Source: Natranaeroarchaeum aerophilus
GTDB lineage: Archaea; Halobacteriota; Halobacteria; Halobacteriales; Natronoarchaeaceae
Direction: 5' to 3'
Assembly: GCF_023638055.1 (NCBI RefSeq)
Contig: NZ_JAKRVY010000001.1
Location: 565,815-629,814 of the forward strand
Length of the DNA: 64,000 bases
A program made the position numbers and the translations under genes. Of the stretch, positions 1 to 7,973 are shown piece by piece (positions within the stretch are counted from its first letter, which is position 1; each line of letters begins with the position of its first letter). The notes below the pieces were generated by a model, which was not told the origin of the DNA, did no database searches, and saw only the letters and a list, made by a program, of their open reading frames with translations.

Positions 1-723
1 GTTGAATGTTGGCGCAAAGTGATCGCGAATTTGGTTTACGTTTACCCTCACCGAATTATCGTAGCCAACTGCCTGTTCACCCCAAATCCCACAGATTGCA
101 ACGGCTAGAATTTCCTTTTCCATCTGCTCAGTCAAAACAAACTCTTCCTTGGGGTTCACGGGAAGCTCAATGCCGTCCTCAAATCGGTGTTGCAGACGCC
201 CGGACTCGAACTCTCCAGCAACACGACGCAGCGTGCCACCGAAGTCCTGTGTCAGAACCGCCGCTTCCTGCTCTAGCCGTTCGAGTTGTTCCTGGCAATT
301 ATCCCACTCGTTTCGGCACTGCTCAACCCACTCTTCGTCGATATCGTGATAGACGATACAGCGATCAATGGTCTGCACTTCTCCGTTGTACGGAGTTTTG
401 TCTTGTACTTCCGCCGCTTCCAGTTCCTCTTCAACCCCATCAATAGAGAGTTGGTTGCAGTGCTCCATCTGGCCAATATCTCGTTCGCGAATATTGTCCC
501 CTGATTTCACCTCTACGAGCAAGCACGTGTCCCCGTCGTACAGTACAAAGTCAGGTCTAGCCACAACACCAGCGTACGGATCATTGATCTCTCCGAACTT
601 GATAGGGACACGCCATCCATGGTCAGCGAGGCAGGGGGACGCGCGAGCTGTCAGAGCACTGTAGAATAGATTGTAGGTTTGCTTCTCTCTCAGTTGCCGA
701 TCCACTTCTGGCGATCCCGACAT
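1..723 (-). CDS. PD-(D/E)XK nuclease-like protein, partial
   Basis: Translated by hand from an ATG at 721-723. The frame stays open for 241 codons to base 1, so the C-terminus lies outside the window. Residues 56-75 look like a PD-(D/E)XK nuclease core: P57-D58, a short hydrophobic strand, then E71-V-K73 (LLVEVKSG), with Q85 in the next helix. Residues about 120-150 are rich in Glu and Gln and are probably helical. The start lies five bases after the stop of the 385-residue gene upstream, so the two genes probably share one transcript. No methyltransferase or helicase motif is visible in the part present. A defence role is inferred from the fold and from the neighbouring recombinase and toxin-antitoxin genes; the substrate is unknown. 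Confidence 0.7.
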   Translation of the reverse strand, partial: MSGSPEVDRQLREKQTYNLFYSALTARASPCLADHGWRVPIKFGEINDPYAGVVARPDFVLYDGDTCLLVEVKSGDNIRERDIGQMEHCNQLSIDGVEEELEAAEVQDKTPYNGEVQTIDRCIVYHDIDEEWVEQCRNEWDNCQEQLERLEQEAAVLTQDFGGTLRRVAGEFESGRLQHRFEDGIELPVNPKEEFVLTEQMEKEILAVAICGIWGEQAVGYDNSVRVNVNQIRDHFAPTFN

Positions 724-728
724 TTATA

Positions 729-1886
729 TTACGATGAGGCAACCGGATTCCCGACTTTATTTTGAGAGTACGTCGAGTCGTACTCGAAGATTTCCTGCAC
801 GATATCTCTCAGACTCATCGAAGTCGCTGTCTCACGCGGATATACGATTATGTTCGGTCCTTCAACAGCAAGATCGAATATCTCGTCGTGGTGTGTGTCG
901 TAAACCCTAAGCGTATCTCGCTCTCGCTCTCCGAACCGGTACTGGTTCCCGTTCAGAACATTGTCCTTGAGTTCCTCAATCAACGACTCGTTAGACTCGG
1001 CGTCCCGATCTGGGTTAGTCAACTCAATCGCAGTAAACCCGTCTACGGAAAATCCTGTATCAGTACTCCTGTGTGTTGGCGCATGTTCGACCTCAAAACT
1101 GGCCTTGTCCAGATCTTGGTACTCCTCAGAGACACTCAGAAGCGTTTCCACAGCTTTGTCTTGCGATCCTCGCACCACAGACTGCAAGGAGAGACGTCCC
1201 TCATTAGTACTCGATCCTTGGATAGCCGCGGTTGGACTATTCGTCTGATCGAACTCAATCCGGGTTGGCTTCGCATCGAAGACCTCCTCGGCCTTCTCAA
1301 GATCTTCTTTGCGCCCCCCATGGAACCGGAGGGTCGCTTTACGCTCAGCGTATGGAGCGTGATATTTTGCTGTAAATCCGGAGACGTAGGAGTCTTGAAT
1401 AACATTATCATCGGTAACTGCATCCAAGTAATCTGACGAGAGATACAGACGTTCGACCTGTGGGAGGTACTTGATTAGCTTCTCTATCGTCTTCTTACGC
1501 CACTTCTGTCGCACAGTCGTGAGCACCCAAATGTACTCGCCATGGGCGATCCACACAGATTCATCTGTGCGTGACTTTTTCGGAACGGTGACTCCGACAA
1601 TTGCTGTATCGTCACCGAGCGTCTCCTCTGAGAATGTGTACTTCTCGACGAATTTTTTAGCGTGCCCGCGAACCCGTTTACTTTGGGTGATGTGGTTGAT
1701 GTAGTCGTCGAGTGATCCTACTTCCATCCCCTGATTGTCCAACAAATAGAGATTAAGATCGGTAGAACTCCCACTCCGGTGTTCCTTGTCCTCGTTGTCT
1801 TCTTTCGAGGTGGCAACGTGTTCGATGAACTCACGGAGGATCTCCCGTTTGCTCATATCTCGGTACCGGTCGGGATCCAGATTCAT
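729..1886 (-). CDS. Protein of unknown function, first gene of a pair with a nuclease-like gene
   Basis: Encodes 385 residues if the ATG at 1884-1886 is the start (MNLDPDRYRDMSKRE). The frame stays open further upstream, but that extension is unlike protein. The product is acidic and soluble, with no signal peptide or membrane segment. I do not recognise a family or catalytic motif. The middle (about 130-230) is rich in aromatic and basic residues (WRKKTIEKLIKYLP) and could bind nucleic acid, but this is a guess. It is followed after five bases by the PD-(D/E)XK-like gene, which suggests a two-gene module in which this protein senses or regulates and the other cuts. Codon use is less GC-rich than in the core genes to the right, consistent with acquisition. 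Confidence 0.7.
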   Translation of the reverse strand: MNLDPDRYRDMSKREILREFIEHVATSKEDNEDKEHRSGSSTDLNLYLLDNQGMEVGSLDDYINHITQSKRVRGHAKKFVEKYTFSEETLGDDTAIVGVTVPKKSRTDESVWIAHGEYIWVLTTVRQKWRKKTIEKLIKYLPQVERLYLSSDYLDAVTDDNVIQDSYVSGFTAKYHAPYAERKATLRFHGGRKEDLEKAEEVFDAKPTRIEFDQTNSPTAAIQGSSTNEGRLSLQSVVRGSQDKAVETLLSVSEEYQDLDKASFEVEHAPTHRSTDTGFSVDGFTAIELTNPDRDAESNESLIEELKDNVLNGNQYRFGERERDTLRVYDTHHDEIFDLAVEGPNIIVYPRETATSMSLRDIVQEIFEYDSTYSQNKVGNPVASS

Positions 1887-2279
1887 AGAGGGGTGTGTTA
1901 TTGGATATTTCTGATTCCGTCTTTTTACATCTGGGGGTTTTTGGTTCTCCTCAAATAAATGTATGTGAAACACGTACATAGTGGTCAGCCTCACACTGAA
2001 AGTGGAATCGAGATGTCTATGTTCACTCGTTGTCTCGTAGTTCTTCCGTAAACGGGTATCGACTAGCCACTGATAACCCCGTCTTCGTATTCGGGCTCTT
2101 CCGGCCATCCGCGTGTGGTGACGCTAGTAACTGTTTCGCCAGACAGGCACGTATTTGTAAACTAATTCTGATCGGGTTATTCCATAATCCGATTACAAAC
2201 AGCCCTCTGATCCACCAATCTCGGTGAGACCACCCGAGAAGAAGCAAAGTTATAATCGGATACGCAGTGATTTCCGATT
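1887..2279. other. Gene-free region between divergent genes
   Basis: 393 bases between the minus-strand 385-residue gene and the recombinase. I see no convincing gene. It should hold both promoters. On the recombinase side it carries the palindromic motifs listed separately; on the other side nothing stands out beyond a weak AT-rich stretch near 1905-1912. Confidence 0.5.
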
Positions 2280-2281
2280 AT
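2185..2281 (+). promoter_or_regulatory. Promoter and palindromic operator of the recombinase gene
   Basis: TTATAAT at 2250-2256 is centred 27 bases before the ATG at 2280, the spacing of a leaderless haloarchaeal promoter. The same bases form the left arm of an inverted repeat: ATAATCGGA (2252-2260) and TCCGATTAT (2273-2281), separated by 12 bases, so the right arm covers the start codon. A perfect palindrome of the same sequence, TAATCCGATTA, lies at 2185-2195. A repressor on this repeat would cover both the TATA box and the start site; autoregulation is inferred. Confidence 0.65.
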
Positions 2282-2873
2282 GGTTCGTGTGGACGATAGC
2301 AACGACGTGACGAAGTGCTGGCTTTCCCCGGACAAATTAGAGCAGCTGGAGCGAACAGCTGGGGAAGACGGCTGGACCCGTGAGGTGGCTGTCCAACTAA
2401 TGGGCCGGTGCGGGCTTCGAGCGTCAGAGGTGAGCTACCCGAGCGACAGTAACCTCCGATACTCCGACGACGGCGACATCTGGCTCTTCGAGGTTCAGGG
2501 AAAGAATACGAAAGGTGGAGCAAAGAAAACGCGCGATGCGTGGATGCCCGACGACGTTGCCGATGATATCCACAAATTCAGCCGTGAGCGTGGTCTCAGC
2601 CCGTCCGAGCCGTGGGTCGACGCCAGCACCCCGTCCGTCCGTCGTTGGGTGAAAGAAGCCGCTCACGCCATCGCAGAGCAAACAGGGGAGCAACGGTGGC
2701 AATCAGTCTCTTCGCACGATCTTCGTCGCTCCTGGGCGACCTATCATCTCGTAGAGCGCCAGGTCGATGTCCGGACTATGATGAGCATCGGCGGTTGGTC
2801 TGACTACTCCGCCGTCGAGCCCTACCTTGCAGAGCCAACCGAGTCGCGTATTGGGGAGGCTATGCAGGTATAG
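2280..2873 (+). CDS. Tyrosine recombinase/integrase, catalytic domain only
   Basis: 197 residues forming just the catalytic domain of a tyrosine recombinase. The core residues are visible: R47 in GLRASEV, a candidate Lys at 75-82 (GKNTKGG), H146-x-x-R149 in SSHDLRRSW, W173 in IGGWS, and the nucleophile candidate Y182 in EPYLAEP. The usual N-terminal core-binding domain is missing, and the start is fixed by the TATA box 27 bases upstream, so this is not a mis-annotated long gene. As I recall, short stand-alone enzymes like this recur in haloarchaeal mobile regions. It probably acts in excision, integration or dimer resolution of the surrounding island, but its own att site is not identified. 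Confidence 0.88.
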   Translation: MVRVDDSNDVTKCWLSPDKLEQLERTAGEDGWTREVAVQLMGRCGLRASEVSYPSDSNLRYSDDGDIWLFEVQGKNTKGGAKKTRDAWMPDDVADDIHKFSRERGLSPSEPWVDASTPSVRRWVKEAAHAIAEQTGEQRWQSVSSHDLRRSWATYHLVERQVDVRTMMSIGGWSDYSAVEPYLAEPTESRIGEAMQV

Positions 2874-2981
2874 CGGGAAGCCATCCGTAGCAAGCACGTC
2901 GTGAATTGGATTAGATCGGCTCTGTTGAGATCATATTCACCCTATAAATACAGAGATCTGTCCGGCCTACTAATCGGCTGT

Positions 2982-3575
2982 TCACTCTAGATTTTCCAGG
3001 ATTTGGAGGAACCGGAATGCGGGGGAGCCATAATTACTGGTGTCATCCTTTGCTTTGTCTCGTAAATCCTCGATCCGATCGGAGTATTTGGCGTTGGTAA
3101 TGAGTTCCAGCTGTTCACCAGTTTCATCCTCAAATTCATCTTCAAGCTTCTCAAGTCCTTGGATGAGATATCCGTGATTTTGACTGCCTGTCACCACTGG
3201 TGCCCAGAACTGGAACGAATACTCAGCGTTGGGAAAGGTCTCGTCAACGTACTGATGGGCATCTATGAATTTTCGCCATAGCGTCTCTAAGGAGTAGTGG
3301 TAGGAACTGGTGTTTGAATAGTCCATCCACCAACCTTCCTTATCATCTGGCGTGCCAGAGTACAGACTGCCGCCTAGATGGGTTACAACCTCGCAGACGT
3401 AGATGTGCTGTTTATTGTTTTCACTATCGTTTTTTATTGCGAGAACATCAGTCTCCATCTGGTTTCCTGGTTCTGCCGAGCGATTGTTATAATTTACAAG
3501 CTCACATTCGTTGAGGAGCTGGTGATATGCGCCAACAAGTAATTCTCCCCAGCTAGCATTTCCGGGCATGGACAT
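2982..3575 (-). CDS. Hypothetical protein with a possible nuclease-like core
   Basis: 197 residues from the ATG at 3575. An ATG at 3569 and a GTG at 3581 are alternatives; an AT-rich box at 3593-3600 is spaced for a leaderless start near 3570. The product is acidic and soluble. Residues about 40-70 carry ETDVLAI, then a polar loop, then a strand VCEVVTHLGG. This resembles the D...ExK arrangement of PD-(D/E)XK nucleases, but the Lys is not in place (E-V-V), so the enzyme assignment is weak. It lies between the recombinase and the MNT/HEPN pair, in an accessory context. I do not recognise the family with confidence. Confidence 0.65.
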   Translation of the reverse strand: MSMPGNASWGELLVGAYHQLLNECELVNYNNRSAEPGNQMETDVLAIKNDSENNKQHIYVCEVVTHLGGSLYSGTPDDKEGWWMDYSNTSSYHYSLETLWRKFIDAHQYVDETFPNAEYSFQFWAPVVTGSQNHGYLIQGLEKLEDEFEDETGEQLELITNAKYSDRIEDLRDKAKDDTSNYGSPAFRFLQILENLE

Positions 3576-3730
3576 GAACACTGCCTCACACGTAATAATT
3601 CATTCTCCACCCATGCCTGTGGAACTTGTTTAAAACATCTGTGCGCTGTATTCAGCACGGTCCTCTGGAGCGATCGCTACTCGACATTTCTACAGGACCA
3701 CTAGTTCACCACCAGAGTTTTCAAGTTATT

Positions 3731-3757
3731 CCTATTAGGAATAGTATGCCTAATAGG
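3731..3757. promoter_or_regulatory. Paired palindromes around the start of the MNT antitoxin gene
   Basis: CCTATTAGG (3731-3739) and its exact reverse complement CCTAATAGG (3749-3757) lie nine bases apart, with the ATG (3746-3748) between them. Each 9-mer is itself a 4+1+4 palindrome. A dimeric regulator bound here would block a leaderless transcript, and the encoded protein has a winged-helix N-terminus, so autoregulation is the simplest reading. Confidence 0.65.
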
Positions 3758-4414
3758 AAAGAGTCTATTTCGATCGAACTGGAGTATCCGTTCCCGAATG
3801 AGCGGGTATTCCGGTATCAGGCGATGCAGGACATTCTCGATATCCTGATCGACCAACCGTATACTGCGTACTCGATAAGTGAACTCGCAACCCTCACGGA
3901 AGCCAATCAGGGCACGATCTCCAAGGCAGTCGGACTGCTTGGCGAACTCGACGCCGTGCAGATTGCACAGGACGGTCGAGCTCAACAGGTGCAGATCAAT
4001 CGCGAGCGGCTCACGAAGCCAGAGCCAGTACTCGCCATTCCCCAGACGGAGTTCCACCAACCAATTCGGGCGTTCCTGCACCGACTCAAGGAAGAGGTGG
4101 AGGAGTTGGTCGGGGTCCTCCTCTTCGGTAGTGTCGCCCGGGGTGATGCCGACAGGACCAGCGACATCGATCTCCTGGTGGTCGTCGACGGCGACAAGAC
4201 GGAGGCCAGGCGCACGGTCCAGTCGATCGTCGCCGACCTAGAGGACCGGAAGTTCGAGGGGAACAGGTACACGTTCCAGCCGCTCGTCGAATCGACAGAC
4301 AGCGCCCGGCGAATAGGTGGGCAGCTACGGGCGCAGTTCGACGACGGGATCACGTTGGTCGAGTCCGACCAACTCACCGAGCTCCGGGCGGAGGTGTACG
4401 CCGATGGTGAATGA
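3746..4414 (+). CDS. MNT-type nucleotidyltransferase with winged-helix N-terminus (antitoxin)
   Basis: 222 residues from the ATG at 3746; the upstream open frame is unlike protein, and the flanking operator supports this start. Residues about 20-90 form a winged helix (SISELATLTEANQGTISKA). Residues about 105-200 form a minimal nucleotidyltransferase domain with GSVARG (128-133) and D140-I-D142. In HEPN/MNT pairs studied elsewhere, MntA silences the HEPN toxin by adding AMP to a tyrosine. The gene overlaps the HEPN gene by 11 bases, so the two are translationally coupled. The fused DNA-binding domain is absent from the minimal bacterial MntA and fits with the palindromes around the start codon. 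Confidence 0.85.
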   Translation: MPNRKESISIELEYPFPNERVFRYQAMQDILDILIDQPYTAYSISELATLTEANQGTISKAVGLLGELDAVQIAQDGRAQQVQINRERLTKPEPVLAIPQTEFHQPIRAFLHRLKEEVEELVGVLLFGSVARGDADRTSDIDLLVVVDGDKTEARRTVQSIVADLEDRKFEGNRYTFQPLVESTDSARRIGGQLRAQFDDGITLVESDQLTELRAEVYADGE

Positions 4415-4895
4415 CGAGATTCGCGACCAATTGATTGCCGCTGAACGAACGTTCGAGGGGAGCCCGGGAACGATTGAGGAAGGATTGGATGTAGATGACG
4501 CGGAGTTGGTCCAACTTCGTCGCGCTTGCCGACTGTTAGAAGTCGGATCGACATTGCTCGACCAGGGGTACTACACCGTTGTAATCGAGTCGGCATTTGT
4601 CGCGATCGAGCGAACCATCCAGTTTCGGCTGATCCACGACGGGGCGATGTCCCCCGAGGAAGTCATTAGCAGCCACCGGCGGCTATACCAGCGCGGGGCC
4701 GAGATAGGCCTGTACGACGACGCGTTCGGGGATGATCTCGCCGAGCTGTGGAATCGGAACCGAACGAAGACCTATTACCGGCTCGGCATTGCGACGAAAG
4801 AGCAAGCCGAGGCGATGCACCGACTCGCCGCCGACGTCCACCGGCACCTCGTCGACATGAGCCGGGTGTCTCACGAGTGTCTCTGTCGGGAATGA
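4404..4895 (+). CDS. HEPN-domain toxin, partner of the MNT antitoxin
   Basis: 163 residues from the ATG at 4404, inside the end of the MNT gene. The protein is all-helical in appearance. Near its C-terminus, W116-N-R118-N-R-T-K-T123-Y-Y125 lines up with the RX4HXY ribonuclease motif of HEPN toxins. Arg and the final Tyr, the AMP acceptor in studied systems, are kept, but the catalytic His position holds Thr123. It may therefore be a variant nuclease or a catalytically altered member. Gene order, overlap and the paired MNT protein support the assignment; toxicity is inferred. Confidence 0.75.
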   Translation: MVNDEIRDQLIAAERTFEGSPGTIEEGLDVDDAELVQLRRACRLLEVGSTLLDQGYYTVVIESAFVAIERTIQFRLIHDGAMSPEEVISSHRRLYQRGAEIGLYDDAFGDDLAELWNRNRTKTYYRLGIATKEQAEAMHRLAADVHRHLVDMSRVSHECLCRE

Positions 4896-5893
4896 CCTGA
4901 ACCCCCTCGGCGAATAGGTAGGGACCGGGTCCTGGAACCCGGTAAGTTGGTCGGGGGTGCATGGAGTTCGTCAGTGGGGAATGCTTGCCGACGGAAGTGT
5001 GATCCGAGCTATCCGTAGAATCGACATTTCGGCCGGACGGAACGTCGAAATTCGGTTTAGGAACACGAGTGAGATGGCCGGGAGCACGGCGGGCTTTCCC
5101 GGCTTGTCAGGGCGAATTAGCCGAGGGTATCGGAAAAGTGTGTATTTCTAACAACGACTCAGTGGAAACCTGAGCAAGGCGATCCCAGTCCGTCGGCAGA
5201 ACCGTCTTTTTCGCCGGTCGAAACCGTCATATTCGGATTATACAACAGTAGCGAATTACCACCTATTGTCCGGTCGAATTGGTCGGGGGGAGCAGGGAGT
5301 TCGTCAGTGGGGAATACTTGACGAGGGAGTGATATCCGGACTATCCGCAGAACCGGGATCTCGGCCGGGCGGAACGTCGAAATTCGGTCTAAGAACACAA
5401 GTCCAATGGCCGGGGCATGGGTTGGCCATTCCCGGCCCGTCGGGATGAAATAGTCGGGGTCTCAGAGAACTGGCTATTCCTAACAGGAATTAGCAGAGAG
5501 CGGAGAGAACCAATACCAGTCTGTCGGCAGAATCGTCTTTCTCGCCTGGCGAAACCGCCGTATTCGACTTATACAAGAGTACCGATCCACCACCTACTGA
5601 ATCGGATCGAATGGTCGGACGAGTCCCGGCGAGGCCGGGGGTTACTCGGGGATACACGGATATGAGTCGAAACCGGCTTTCGGTATCAAATACTGTTGGT
5701 CCATCTATCGCTTAAACCGTCTTTCTGTCCGGGCGAAACGTCGGAATTCGGTTCCGAGGTGTCTGAGACAACTACGTTCCGCGTCGCCGGGTTGGTCCGG
5801 GAGTTGGCCGGGGGAGCTGGTCAGTTAGTAGGGGGTTCCAAGGGAACGATAGAGCAGGGGCCGACACAGACGAGGGAGACCGGCCGCCCCGAC
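4896..5893. repeat. Gene-free region with degenerate tandem repeats of about 332 bp
   Basis: No credible gene in 998 bases. Two head-to-tail copies start at about 4946 and 5279. The block GGAGTTCGTCAGTGGGGAAT occurs at 4963 and 5296 (offset 333), and the block CCAGT-CNGTCGGCAGAA at 5185 and 5516 (offset 331). A shorter third echo of the phrase around CGGAATTCGG lies near 5710-5760. Within each copy, variants of CGGGCGGAACGTCGAAATTCGG recur, giving a nested sub-repeat. The copies are diverged by scattered substitutions. Function is unknown; an origin-like array, a decayed gene duplication or a recombination scar are all possible. Confidence 0.7.
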
Positions 5894-6253
5894 CTATTTT
5901 TTGTCCGGGGATTGCACGATCTCCCCGACCGACCGGACGAGTTGGACGGCGTTCTCGTAGCTCGTCACGATCCGATATCCCTCTTCGGCCTGTTCGACGA
6001 CTCCAATACTCGGGTGGCTCAAGAATTGGAGCGCACTCTTGACATCCCGTTCACTGGGGACTTCGTCCGAGTTCTGCATACCGACGACGATCCACCGGAC
6101 ATCGGCGGCGGTCTCGACCGGACCGTCCGCCCGTTCGAGGGCCAGGATGACTGCCAGCAGCGTCTCACCGGCGTCAACCCGGTCCTGGATGCTCTCGTCG
6201 AGAAGGTCCAGCCGATCGTCCTGGAAGGTCCCCGGTCGGGTCAGCGGCTCCAA
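5894..6253 (-). CDS. Possible truncated winged-helix-like protein, start uncertain
   Basis: 119 residues from a TTG at 6251-6253. Codon use is strongly coding (nearly all third positions G or C), unlike the opposite-strand frames. The frame stays open and protein-like upstream (reading IIKYLILHKRLGLQSQYAIPP through about 6325) but contains no ATG, GTG or TTG before it runs into the divergent gene at 6334. The original start therefore seems to have been lost, perhaps when the AT-rich neighbour inserted. Residues about 20-100 alternate helices and a short hairpin and could be a winged helix. No family recognised. Confidence 0.55.
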   Translation of the reverse strand: MEPLTRPGTFQDDRLDLLDESIQDRVDAGETLLAVILALERADGPVETAADVRWIVVGMQNSDEVPSERDVKSALQFLSHPSIGVVEQAEEGYRIVTSYENAVQLVRSVGEIVQSPDKK

Positions 6254-6333
6254 GATTTCCTCGGGGGGAATGGCGTATTGACTCTGTAGACCCAGCCGTT
6301 TATGTAAGATGAGGTATTTGATAATGTTAACAC

Positions 6334-7710
6334 ATGGACATAATTCGTGATGATTTAGGCCAACACAATAGCTATGTGTTTTCTCACGTCAAAGAACCGG
6401 AGGCTGAATCAACCTTGGGAGAGCTCCGTTTTGATAATCTCCCGGATCCCCTGGAAATTAATTCACCCCCATTCTGTACTATTGAACAAGTCGACAATCA
6501 AGAAGGGAAAATAACAATCAAGCTTGAGAAAGGCGGCAAAATGCGTGGGAATATATCTATACAAACAATTGGGAAGTCGTATCATATATCGCTTTTTTCG
6601 GCTCCAGCATATTTTGCAGTGATTTCTGCTATTGATGGACGTGGTGAACAAGCAATTGATGTACTCAACCGATATTACGGCGATTCTCGACTAGAGTGGG
6701 AATTTCGGACAGCTTGTAGAGCTACTCTTCAGTACGAGGCTTTTATAACAACTATGGATGAACTTGCAGAATATTCTGGACAGTTTGAGAATGTAATGTA
6801 TCGTTCGGCCACTGGTTATTTCGCAAAGCGCATTGATGATCGTGGTCCGCAAGGCATCAATTCGTATCAGATGCTAAAGGACCGTGTAGATCAGTGGAAC
6901 CGTGCCGAGAATCTAACACAGATCTCAATTAATGATATTCTCGCAGAGTATCTGGGCCGAGGTTGGATTCATAACTATCTCACAAATGAACGAGAGAGAT
7001 TACAAGATATAGGATTTAACCCAACTAGCTACGACCCATCTTGGAACACAATCGTTCCTGCAAGCTGGATTGCTCATCTTCTATTAACTGAAGGAGAAGA
7101 CGCTGCAAGAGACTATATCAAGAACCGTCTAGTTCCTCATGAGACATCTTACGGAAAGCTAAGCGAGAAGGCAAATAATGCCAATGAGGATCGATGGAAA
7201 TCCTGGGGGGATGTAGTAGCAGTTACAGGTAGTGAAGCTGAAGAGAACTTTCACTATGCCACTTACCAGTACCTGAGATTTGCTGGTACGGATTATCATG
7301 GAAATGCAAAAATCAATCCAATGCTGTACTCGGCGGCTACAACACTTACTGGCCCGCTGCCGGAATTCTTTCACCAAAGAATAAGATTTGAGGAGCAGAT
7401 TTCGTTAGGACATGAATACAGACGAGATAAAAATTGGCAAGCAGCACAAGAAGCGTTCCAAAATGCAAAAGTGATTGCTACTGGAGAGTCAGTTGGTAGT
7501 TATGACTTTGATCGGCGGAAAGTGGCGCAAGCAAAAAAGAGTCTTGGTCATATTGAGGCAACAGTCTTAGCTATAGACAATGATATCGAAGCTGCCATAG
7601 AGAAGTATCAGACAACTATATCAGATCTCCGACGGCTCGAAAATGATCCCGATGTCCGCGTTCAACAGTACATCGACTTCCTTGAACAAGAAAGAGATAG
7701 TATGCTGTAG
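6334..7710 (+). CDS. AT-rich gene of unknown function with repeat-like helical C-terminus
   Basis: 458 residues, coded with many A/T-ending codons (ATA, AAT, TTA), in sharp contrast to the GC-rich genes on either side, so recent transfer is likely. There is no signal peptide or membrane segment. The C-terminal 100 residues (HEYRRDKNWQAAQEAFQNAK, later AIEKYQTTISDLRRL) look like tetratricopeptide-type helical pairs. The N-terminal part has no motif I recognise. It stands upstream of the AbrB-methyltransferase-TBP operon on the same strand but is separated by 68 bases and differs in composition. A scaffold or sensor role is only a guess. Confidence 0.72.
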   Translation: MDIIRDDLGQHNSYVFSHVKEPEAESTLGELRFDNLPDPLEINSPPFCTIEQVDNQEGKITIKLEKGGKMRGNISIQTIGKSYHISLFSAPAYFAVISAIDGRGEQAIDVLNRYYGDSRLEWEFRTACRATLQYEAFITTMDELAEYSGQFENVMYRSATGYFAKRIDDRGPQGINSYQMLKDRVDQWNRAENLTQISINDILAEYLGRGWIHNYLTNERERLQDIGFNPTSYDPSWNTIVPASWIAHLLLTEGEDAARDYIKNRLVPHETSYGKLSEKANNANEDRWKSWGDVVAVTGSEAEENFHYATYQYLRFAGTDYHGNAKINPMLYSAATTLTGPLPEFFHQRIRFEEQISLGHEYRRDKNWQAAQEAFQNAKVIATGESVGSYDFDRRKVAQAKKSLGHIEATVLAIDNDIEAAIEKYQTTISDLRRLENDPDVRVQQYIDFLEQERDSML

Positions 7711-7778
7711 AAGTATCAGTTTCTGACTAGTCGAAGTAAAGACTATACCCCTCCAGTGATTCGTGAAGTCCATACCTG

Positions 7779-7970
7779 ATGACGCAGAAACAAGTCGGGC
7801 GAAACACCGGCAACTCCGGTCGGATCAACGTCTCAGGGTCCGAGTTGGACAAACTCGGAGTAGATATCGGCGACGCGGTCGACGTTGACGTCGTCGACGC
7901 CAAGACGATCGCCCACGCGCTCATCGACAGCAAAGAGTCCGAAGAGTTTCTCATCGTTACCCCTGCCTAA
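7779..7970 (+). CDS. Small AbrB/SpoVT-like protein, first gene of the methyltransferase-TBP-SNF2 operon
   Basis: 63 residues. GRINVSGSELDKLGVDIGDAVDVDVVD matches the pattern of swapped-hairpin AbrB domains (GRIxIP, then a short helix, then LGIxxGDxV), the DNA-binding fold of MazE- and AbrB-type regulators. It ends three bases before the methyltransferase ATG, so the two are cotranscribed and probably translationally linked. TATACC at 7745-7750 is a candidate promoter element. The likely job is transcriptional control of the operon or an antitoxin-like restraint on the nuclease; neither is shown by the sequence alone. The fold call rests on pattern only. Confidence 0.7.
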   Translation: MTQKQVGRNTGNSGRINVSGSELDKLGVDIGDAVDVDVVDAKTIAHALIDSKESEEFLIVTPA

Positions 7971-7973
7971 CGC

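Noticed and set aside
5696-6289. 197-codon plus-strand frame over the repeat end and the 119-residue gene
   Set aside because: The codon pattern favours the minus strand in the overlapping part, and the left part is repeat sequence.
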